DNA of 24,762 nt from CAYHYG01 sp964360835. Lineage in GTDB: Bacteria; Patescibacteriota; Patescibacteriia; UBA1558; 2-01-FULL-52-15. The DNA lies in assembly GCA_964360835.1 (NCBI GenBank), contig CAYHYG010000012.1, positions 1 to 24,762 on the forward strand, given 5' to 3'. Shown here piece by piece: positions 5,778-11,814 of the stretch; the stretch's first letter is position 1, and each line of letters starts with the position of its first letter. The notes beneath the pieces were generated by a model that made no database searches, was not told the origin of the DNA, and worked only from the letters and a program-made list of their open reading frames with translations. The translations under genes were made by a program, and so were the position numbers.

Positions 5778-7490
5778 TTATCGAGTTTCTTCGGTTGTCA
5801 GCGTACCAACTTCAATCTTATTCAAGTTTTCACGGGTAACACCGGTTGAGAGGTAGCGCATAACTTTATAGGCCTGTTCACCGTTACGTAAGTAATAACG
5901 TTGGCAATTTTCTGGCTTGATATACCAAGCCCGGCCTTTATTGGCAACATCAATGACGACCCTACCACTCAAGCGCTGACACAGTTTGGCGTCGACAGTC
6001 ATTTTCTCTGACCCTTTGGGTGAATATTGATTTTTTACTTCTTCACCATCTTTATAACTATCACCATCAGTATCGGGATTATCTACATCGGTGCCTTGTG
6101 CTTCTTCCAGATCATCAGACAGACCATCGCTATCGGTATCTTTTTCTATTAACTTATCATCGACGCCAACAGCAATCTTTTGCAGGTCAGCCGTGTTGAT
6201 ACCTAGTCCGAAAGCTTGCATGGCTTTGTAAGCTGATTCACCGTCCTTAAGATAGAAACGTTGACTGGTAATCGGGTCGACATACCAAGCTTCACCATTA
6301 CCTCCTTTGTCTTTCTCAACGTCTAGCAATAATTTACCTTTAACTTGATTGGTCAATCGGTCATCTTTTTTCTGTGCCAAAGATTTTTCACGTTCCAATA
6401 ATTTTCGTTCCAACTCAGTTACGCGCAATTGTAATTTTTTGATTCGCTTGCGCAATTGAGCTTCCTCTGGTAACGGAACTTTGGGTGTCCGGACAATGTC
6501 TTCACTGTCATCATCCGAATCATCTGACTCGTCGTCGCTCTCATTTTCATCTTCATCGCTGTCATCATCCTCATTACCGCGGACACGAGTGGTGAAACTT
6601 TTGGTTTCAGAAGTCGTACTGGTAGACTGACCTTCGAGACCACTGACCACATAGAAAGAATAGACTGTGCCAGGCAATAAATCTGATAGTTTTACTTCGT
6701 GATTAGTTCTAATATGTCTATCTTCAGCGGTTTTCCAAACACCTGGTGTAGAAGTAGCTACAGTGGAGGTAGCATTAGTACTAGTACTAGAAGTAGCGCT
6801 TGGAACATCAGCTGAGCGGTAATAGACTCTGCCGCTTGATTTAGCGTTTGTGCGCCAGAGAATGATGGCGCTTTGATGAGTGACGCCGGTGGCGCGCTGA
6901 TCTTTAATCTGTAAATCATTTGCCGGTACCGGAGTTGGAGCTGATGCGCCTATTTGTAATGAATAAGTAGCAGAATTGTTATTTTCATTTGATTCGGAAA
7001 TACTATTATTTGCATCAACCTCTATTCGCACTTGGTAAGTCCCAGCTGCGAGATTATTGAACTTATCACATGAAACACGGCTCGTTTCACCAGGTGCTAA
7101 GGGAGCTGGAAAACTTGAGTAATCTAGATATGGATTAAGTTCTTCAGCTAAGTTTCCATCATTAAAAAAGGTATTGTTGATATAACACTTATAATAAAGC
7201 TTACCTGTAAAGCTTGTGTTAGAATTATTTTTCCAATAACCATAAAAACCTATCAAGCCTCCTGAATTAGGAACAAAATATGGAACGTCAGGTGAAGTTT
7301 TGATATTAACTGACTGAAGATCAACTTGAGCTACTGTATTACCTATCTCTCCGGTCCCGCCTCCACCCCCTGTATCGCCGCTACCATCTTCGGCATTGGT
7401 GGCGCCGAGTGTTATAGCCGGGCTAATAAATAAAAGACCGGTCAGTAGTAGAGCCAGTCCTGCGATAAAGAGCCGATGATGATTATGCAT
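5778..7490 (-). CDS. Secreted multidomain protein: CARDB, FN3, calcium repeats
   Basis: About 570 residues. The chosen start is ATG 7490 (MHNHHRLFIAG), followed by a signal peptide to about residue 30 (LALLLTGLLFISPAITLGA); a GTG at 7508 lies inside an upstream hairpin. Domain order: glycine-rich spacer; CARDB-like beta-sandwich (about 50-180, ending in SISESNENNN); fibronectin type III-like domain (about 195-300, with SAIILWRT and PGTVYSFYVVSG); a highly acidic Asp/Ser/Glu linker; a Lys/Glu coiled coil; then two copies of a 50-residue module (GEAWYVDP..RFYLKDGESAYK and GRAWYIKP..RYYLRNGEQAYK) separated by thrombospondin-3-like calcium repeats (DTDSDGLSDD, NPDTDGDSYKDGEE). Probably a calcium-stabilised surface or extracellular adhesin; the function is inferred. 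It has its own promoter (7598-7626). Confidence 0.82.
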   Translation of the reverse strand: MHNHHRLFIAGLALLLTGLLFISPAITLGATNAEDGSGDTGGGGGTGEIGNTVAQVDLQSVNIKTSPDVPYFVPNSGGLIGFYGYWKNNSNTSFTGKLYYKCYINNTFFNDGNLAEELNPYLDYSSFPAPLAPGETSRVSCDKFNNLAAGTYQVRIEVDANNSISESNENNNSATYSLQIGASAPTPVPANDLQIKDQRATGVTHQSAIILWRTNAKSSGRVYYRSADVPSATSSTSTNATSTVATSTPGVWKTAEDRHIRTNHEVKLSDLLPGTVYSFYVVSGLEGQSTSTTSETKSFTTRVRGNEDDDSDEDENESDDESDDSDDDSEDIVRTPKVPLPEEAQLRKRIKKLQLRVTELERKLLEREKSLAQKKDDRLTNQVKGKLLLDVEKDKGGNGEAWYVDPITSQRFYLKDGESAYKAMQAFGLGINTADLQKIAVGVDDKLIEKDTDSDGLSDDLEEAQGTDVDNPDTDGDSYKDGEEVKNQYSPKGSEKMTVDAKLCQRLSGRVVIDVANKGRAWYIKPENCQRYYLRNGEQAYKVMRYLSTGVTRENLNKIEVGTLTTEETR

Positions 7491-7507
7491 AATTTTTTGT
7501 TTTTCCA

Positions 7508-7531
7508 CCCACAGGGTGGTCGCCCTGTGGG
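7508..7531 (-). promoter_or_regulatory. Leader hairpin before the secreted-protein gene
   Basis: CCCACAGGG (7508-7516) pairs with CCCTGTGGG (7523-7531), a perfect 9-bp stem ending about 18 nt before the ATG at 7490. It may affect translation or mRNA stability. Confidence 0.45.
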
Positions 7532-7597
7532 CGAATTTTTATTATTTATTTTGATGGCAGAAGATCTTTTTGTTTAATCTTAGCCAAATATAATCTA

Positions 7598-7626
7598 ATT
7601 GTATCATATTATTTGGCTTTTGTCAA
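7598..7626 (-). promoter_or_regulatory. Promoter of the secreted-protein gene
   Basis: Minus strand TTGACA (7626-7621), 17-bp spacer, TACAAT (7603-7598). Start near 7591, leader about 100 nt. Confidence 0.7.
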
Positions 7627-7644
7627 AGATAACCTCTAAAGATT

Positions 7645-7749
7645 GTCATTGCGAGCGCTTTGGAAGCGTGAAGCAATCTGGTTCTTACTATAAATCCGTA
7701 ACCAATACTAAGAATCAGATTGCTTCGTCGCTTTGCTCCTCGCAATGAC
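7645..7749. mobile_element. 105-bp inverted-repeat element (MITE-like), copy R4
   Basis: Ends are GTCATTGCGAGCG and its partner CTCGCAATGAC; internal arms are GAAGCAATCTG (7670-7680) and CAGATTGCTTC. Its right 45 bases (7705-7749) are identical to 8129-8173 of the gene-carrying element next door. It has no coding capacity. No clear target-site duplication was seen. Confidence 0.65.
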
Positions 7750-7764
7750 TGGCACCATCAGATC

Positions 7765-8173
7765 GTCATTGCGACCCTGAACGAAGTCCCTGAGCGAAGC
7801 CGAAGGGGTACAGCCGAAGGGGAAGCAATCTGTCTCTTAGAACCAATCCGCAGCTAAATCTTCAAACGAGGGGTTATGGGAGACTATTAAACTAACTTTT
7901 TGACTTCTCGATCCCCCTTTGAGTTGTTTTTCGCGATCAATAGCTTGGTTTATATCATCAAATTCTTCGTAGTAAACTAATTTATTAATACTGTAGCGTG
8001 CTGTAAAGCTTAAGGGACTTTGCTTTTGCTTGTGCTCGTGCATACGGGCCCAGATATTATTAGTAACACCAACATATAATACCGTGGTCTTGTAGTTGGT
8101 CATGATGTAGACGTAATAGATTTGAGACATACTAAGAATCAGATTGCTTCGTCGCTTTGCTCCTCGCAATGAC
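7765..8173. mobile_element. 409-bp inverted-repeat element carrying a GIY-YIG gene, copy R5
   Basis: Starts GTCATTGCGACC (7765), has GAAGCAATCTG at 7822-7832, and ends with CAGATTGCTTC and CTCGCAATGAC (to 8173). The GIY-YIG gene fills the space between the internal arms: its stop is five bases inside the left arm and its start codon abuts the right 45-bp repeat. Looks like a full-length relative of the 105-bp element at 7645-7749. Confidence 0.6.
7837..8130 (-). CDS. GIY-YIG family endonuclease, small stand-alone type
   Basis: Single-domain nuclease of 97 residues, UvrC-N/YhbQ-like. The motif pair is YVY (6-8) and YVG (19-21) in place of GIY/YIG; R29 and E67 (in AIDREKQLK) occupy the catalytic positions. 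The start is ATG 8130. The frame stays open upstream to 8196, but that extension (LRGAKRRSNL) is simply the translated repeat and is not believed. No SD is visible. The family includes homing and mobile-element nucleases; here the gene lies inside an inverted-repeat element, which suggests it may help spread or maintain that repeat. Alternatively it is a passenger or a structure-specific repair nuclease. Confidence 0.88.
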   Translation of the reverse strand: MSQIYYVYIMTNYKTTVLYVGVTNNIWARMHEHKQKQSPLSFTARYSINKLVYYEEFDDINQAIDREKQLKGGSRSQKVSLIVSHNPSFEDLAADWF

Positions 8174-8181
8174 AGACGAAG

Positions 8182-8206
8182 AAAAACAGAGAACATCGTT
8201 CCCTGT
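8182..8206 (-). terminator. Terminator downstream of gyrA
   Basis: On the minus strand ACAGGGAAC-GAT-GTTCTCTGT (8206-8186, one G-U pair) is followed by TTTTTC. It lies between the gyrA stop and the repeat element. Confidence 0.7.
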
Positions 8207-8237
8207 TTTAAATTTTAAGCCTTGAGTTTTAAGCTCT

Positions 8238-10724
8238 CTATATCAATATCATCGAGCTCAGCTCGTCGCCTTCTTCTTTGAAGCGCATCAAGCGGACTCC
8301 TTGGGTAGCACGACCGAGGACACTGACAGATTTCAATGGCATACGGATAACTTGACCCATGCGAGAGATGATAACGGCATCACCCTCAGCTTTACCTGCG
8401 ATAATGATAGCCGTGCGGATAGCACCGGTCTTGGAGGTGATATTGGCTGTCTTGATGCCCGATCCTCCCCTACCCTGAACTTTATATTCTTTGATCGAGG
8501 TACGTTTACCGTAACCTTTGCTCATCACGACTAAGAGTTGTTCTGCCTGATGAGGTTGACCCTCTGGCAACAGATCCATGCCAACAATCTGATCCGTACC
8601 CTTGAGGCGCATGCCACGAACTCCGGCAGCATTGCGTCCCATCTCTCGTACATCTTTTTCTTTGAACCGAATAGCTTGACCGTGTTCGGAAACCAAAATG
8701 ATATCATCCTTACCAGTCGAGAGCTTGACCCATTGCAACTGATCGCCATCTTTTAGCTTCAGAGCGATGAGACCGCTACGGCGTAAATTTTTGAACTTAT
8801 CTACTCCTACTCGCTTAATCAACCCCTGACGAGTAACCATGACCAGATATTTGTGGGCGTTGAAATCGCTGGACTGTAAAACCGAGGAAACACTTTCCTC
8901 TGGTCCAAGCTGTAGGAAGTTGACAATATTAGCTCCCTTGGCGGTACGAGAAGTCTGCGGTACTTCATAAGCTTTAAGTTGAAATACACGTCCTTTGGTA
9001 GTGTAGAACATCAGATCATCGTGCGTATTGGTCGAGAGGAAATGCTCCACCTCGTCTTCTTCTTTGGTGGTCAGACCAATGACACCCTTGCCGCCGCGTG
9101 ACTGCGTCTTGAAAGTATCCGAAGGCAATCGCTTGATATAGCCATCATGCGTGATGGTAATAATAGCCGCTTCATTGGGAATCAAATCTTCAGCCGACAT
9201 TTCTCCTACGCCTGATTTTACGACCTTAGTCTTGCGTTCATCACCGAATTTTTCTTTCAACTCCTTCCATTCGTTGACAATCACCGCATCCATCTTTTTC
9301 TGATGCTTCAACATTTCAGTCAAAGCTTTGATCAGAGCCAATTTCTCTTTCAATTCACCTTCAATTTTTAGGCGCTCCAGATTGGCCAGACTTTGCAGAC
9401 GCATTTCCAAGATAGCCGTTGCCTGACGGTCCGATAACTTAAACTTGGTCATCAAGTTTGTCTTAGCCACTTCTTTATCTTTAGAAGCGCGAATTGTTTT
9501 GATGACGGCGTCAATCTTATCAAGCGCCATAGTCAGACCTTCGAGGATGTGAGCACGATCTCTGGCTTTGTCCAACTCATACTGTGTGCGCCGGCGCACC
9601 ACTTCCTGGCGATGCTTGAAGTACTCTTCAAGAATATTTTTCAACGTCAGAACACGTGGTTGTAAGCCGTCAACCAGGGCCAACAGATTGGCGTGAAACG
9701 TCTCCTGCAGCTGAGTATACTTATATAAATTATTGAGAACCTTCTTGGGGTAAGCATCTTTCTTTAGTTCGATCACTACGCGGACCTGATCAGATGACTC
9801 ATCACGCAAATCTTTGATACCTTCTACTTTCTTATCACGGACGAGATTGGCGATCGTCTCAACTAAGGTAGCCTTGTTCACTTGATACGGCACGGAAGAA
9901 ATGATGATACGGAAACCTCCGGTCTTCATCTCCTCTATCTCCGCCTCGCCGCGCATGACGATACCACCTTTGCCGGTAGAATAGGCGGCTCGAATATCAT
10001 TTTGATTATAAATAATTCCACCCGTCGGGAAATCGGGTCCTTTGACGAACTGCAATAAATCTTCAACGGTGCAGTCTGGATTCTCAGTTAGATAAACTAG
10101 GGCGTCGAGCAGCTCTGTCAGATTATGCGGTGGGATACTGGTAGCCATACCGACGGCGATACCAACGCTGCCATTTAATAAAAGATTGGGAATCTTGGCT
10201 GGCAATACTTGCGGTTCAACTTGTGAACCATCATAGTTTGGGACGAAGGCCACTGTGTTCTTATCAATATCCAGCAGCATCTCATCAGCCAGAGGTTTGA
10301 GCTTGGCCTCGGTATAACGCATAGCCGCCGCGCTATCGCCATCCATAGAACCAAAGTTACCCTGTCCGTTGACCAATTGATAACGCATGGAGAAATCTTG
10401 CGCCATGCGCACCATGGAATCATAAATGGCGGTGTCACCGTGCGGATGATATTTACCCAAGACTTCTCCGACGACGGTGGCTGATTTGCGGAAACGTCCT
10501 GTCGAGCGCAAACCCAGATTCCACATGGAATATAAGACACGACGATGTACAGGTTTCAAGCCGTCACGTACATCAGGCAAAGCACGAGAAACGATGACGC
10601 TCATAGCATAATCCAAGTACGAGGTTTGCATTTCCTCGACCAGTGATTGATTGATGACAACTTCTTGTTCTACTTTTGGTTCCTCGCTTTTGGGCGAATC
10701 ATTACGTAGCGATCTTTTGGCCAT
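8238..10724 (-). CDS. gyrA: DNA gyrase subunit A
   Basis: Breakage-reunion subunit of gyrase, which with GyrB introduces negative supercoils. 828 residues. Catalytic tyrosine Y137 in AAMRYTEAKL; the quinolone-pocket region reads HPHGDTAIYD, with T98 and D102 where E. coli has S83 and D87. The GyrA box QSRGGKG (541-547) and the repeated beta-pinwheel blades in the C-terminal third mark it as GyrA and not ParC. There is no long acidic tail. ATG 10724 starts six bases after the stop of the upstream membrane-protein gene and has no SD, so translation is probably coupled. Last gene of the unit 11618-8238; gyrB is not in the window. Confidence 0.97.
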   Translation of the reverse strand: MAKRSLRNDSPKSEEPKVEQEVVINQSLVEEMQTSYLDYAMSVIVSRALPDVRDGLKPVHRRVLYSMWNLGLRSTGRFRKSATVVGEVLGKYHPHGDTAIYDSMVRMAQDFSMRYQLVNGQGNFGSMDGDSAAAMRYTEAKLKPLADEMLLDIDKNTVAFVPNYDGSQVEPQVLPAKIPNLLLNGSVGIAVGMATSIPPHNLTELLDALVYLTENPDCTVEDLLQFVKGPDFPTGGIIYNQNDIRAAYSTGKGGIVMRGEAEIEEMKTGGFRIIISSVPYQVNKATLVETIANLVRDKKVEGIKDLRDESSDQVRVVIELKKDAYPKKVLNNLYKYTQLQETFHANLLALVDGLQPRVLTLKNILEEYFKHRQEVVRRRTQYELDKARDRAHILEGLTMALDKIDAVIKTIRASKDKEVAKTNLMTKFKLSDRQATAILEMRLQSLANLERLKIEGELKEKLALIKALTEMLKHQKKMDAVIVNEWKELKEKFGDERKTKVVKSGVGEMSAEDLIPNEAAIITITHDGYIKRLPSDTFKTQSRGGKGVIGLTTKEEDEVEHFLSTNTHDDLMFYTTKGRVFQLKAYEVPQTSRTAKGANIVNFLQLGPEESVSSVLQSSDFNAHKYLVMVTRQGLIKRVGVDKFKNLRRSGLIALKLKDGDQLQWVKLSTGKDDIILVSEHGQAIRFKEKDVREMGRNAAGVRGMRLKGTDQIVGMDLLPEGQPHQAEQLLVVMSKGYGKRTSIKEYKVQGRGGSGIKTANITSKTGAIRTAIIIAGKAEGDAVIISRMGQVIRMPLKSVSVLGRATQGVRLMRFKEEGDELSSMILI

Positions 10725-10729
10725 AGAAG

Positions 10730-11014
10730 TTAGGGAATAATTTCTTGGGTGCTGGTAACTGTCGAGGTGGCAACTGGCGCCGGTGTCGGTGCAATTATGA
10801 CAGGCGTACTGGTCGGCAACGAATCAGCAACCTGATTCAAGACATCAGTAAATCCCTGATTTGCCTCCTGAGCTTTATTGATCAGAGACGACTCATCAGC
10901 ATTGATTGGTCTCAGAATAGTGGGAAATTCTACCAAAAACCACCAACCCGCCAAAATAACGATAATCAAGCCCGAGACAATACTACCAATAATAATAGTC
11001 GTACGTGAGGTCAT
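10730..11014 (-). CDS. Small single-pass membrane protein
   Basis: Unrecognised 94-residue protein with one N-terminal membrane helix (about residues 6-28, IIIGSIVSGLIIVILAGWWFLV), then a short soluble region with a possible amphipathic helix (INKAQEANQGFTDVLNQVADSL) and a Pro/Thr/Ala-rich tail. The topology suggests the tail is outside. The ATG at 11014 comes one base after the TAA of the preceding gene, so the two are translationally coupled; a TTG at 11032 is the only in-frame alternative. Co-transcribed with gyrA downstream. No function can be assigned. Confidence 0.7.
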   Translation of the reverse strand: MTSRTTIIIGSIVSGLIIVILAGWWFLVEFPTILRPINADESSLINKAQEANQGFTDVLNQVADSLPTSTPVIIAPTPAPVATSTVTSTQEIIP

Positions 11015-11015
11015 A

Positions 11016-11618
11016 TTAAGGTTTGAGGACAACTACCCGTGTATCCTCTGTTTGTAAATCTTTTTTACTAATTTTTAATTTATCAATCGTTTCTACTGGA
11101 GCGCTATATTCCTTCAGAAACGCCTCGACATCACCCAAACCCTTGGAACCTGAAATTTTGAAATACGCTGGGATTACCAGACGTGGCTCAATCTTATTAA
11201 TCATACCCACGGCTTCCTTGGTGCTCAAAAAACTTCCACCTCCGACCGGTATAAAGAGAATATCAACGCCCTCAATAATCCCGAGTATTTCCGCCGATAG
11301 ATCATTATGGGTAATCGGTCCTAACCAACCAAAGGTAATGTCACCCATGCTCAACCAATAGATAACTCCTTGCCCATTATACGACAAAGCATTAACAAAA
11401 ATATTTTTTACCTCATATTCACCCGGGGAATCAATCATGAAACTATCACCCGAGACACAAGCCAAATCATCCTTGGTCTGTCGATGCGACAGCAAAACTA
11501 AGTCGGCTGGAGTCTTCCTAATCTTAAAATCAGACGCTGGATCAAAAGGATCAAATAGTACTGTAGTGGCGTTTTCCTGCAGACGAAATGAGCCATACCC
11601 TGACCATGAAATTTGCAT
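11016..11618 (-). CDS. Metallo-beta-lactamase-fold protein, metal site degenerate
   Basis: 200-residue protein of the UlaG-like (Lactamase_B_3) branch. The fold signature is clear: MQISWSGYGSFRLQ start, TTVLFDPFDP, ADLVLLSH, SPGEYEV, ILFIPVGGG, KEAVGMINKIEPRLVIP. The ligands are not: the SHxHxDH motif reads SHRQTKDD (44-51), the usual HLGD region reads WLGP (98-101), and the PMHYK motif reads PAYFK (150-154). It is therefore probably a non-hydrolytic member; what it binds is unknown. First gene of a unit with the small membrane protein and gyrA. Its promoter is at 11655-11683. No SD precedes ATG 11618. Confidence 0.82.
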   Translation of the reverse strand: MQISWSGYGSFRLQENATTVLFDPFDPASDFKIRKTPADLVLLSHRQTKDDLACVSGDSFMIDSPGEYEVKNIFVNALSYNGQGVIYWLSMGDITFGWLGPITHNDLSAEILGIIEGVDILFIPVGGGSFLSTKEAVGMINKIEPRLVIPAYFKISGSKGLGDVEAFLKEYSAPVETIDKLKISKKDLQTEDTRVVVLKP

Positions 11619-11654
11619 AAATTATGTTGGATTTTCAGTGATTACAACGGGCTA

Positions 11655-11683
11655 ATAATAGCACGAAACGAGCGCCAAGTAAA
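11655..11683 (-). promoter_or_regulatory. Promoter of the MBL-membrane protein-gyrA unit
   Basis: Minus strand TTTACT (11683-11678), 17-bp spacer, TATTAT (11660-11655). Start near 11648, leader of about 30 nt. Confidence 0.6.
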
Positions 11684-11714
11684 GCCATTTCCCTGACAAA
11701 ATTTGGACATAATA

Positions 11715-11743
11715 TTGACACTCCAGCGGACAGCGTCTATAAC
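11715..11743 (+). promoter_or_regulatory. Promoter of the nuclease-primase gene
   Basis: TTGACA (11715-11720), 17-bp spacer, TATAAC (11738-11743). Start near 11750, leader about 65 nt. Confidence 0.65.
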
Positions 11744-11814
11744 CAGTCTAGCGTCCGTTCCTTCACATCTTTCTACCCCTAGCTCATCACTTTCAACCGA
11801 GGAAAGGAGTTGTC

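Noticed and set aside
7645..8173. The closely spaced repeats as a CRISPR array
   Set aside because: The repeats are inverted pairs with unequal spacing, not direct repeats with uniform spacers, and no cas gene is present. The nuclease in the 11815-14493 protein is Cas4-like only in fold motif.
8131..8196. N-terminal extension of the GIY-YIG frame (LRGAKRRSNL)
   Set aside because: It is the inverted repeat read as protein; the ATG at 8130 restores the family start.
10418..10433. Thr at the GyrA position equivalent to E. coli S83 as quinolone resistance
   Set aside because: This position varies naturally among phyla; no resistance claim is justified from sequence alone.
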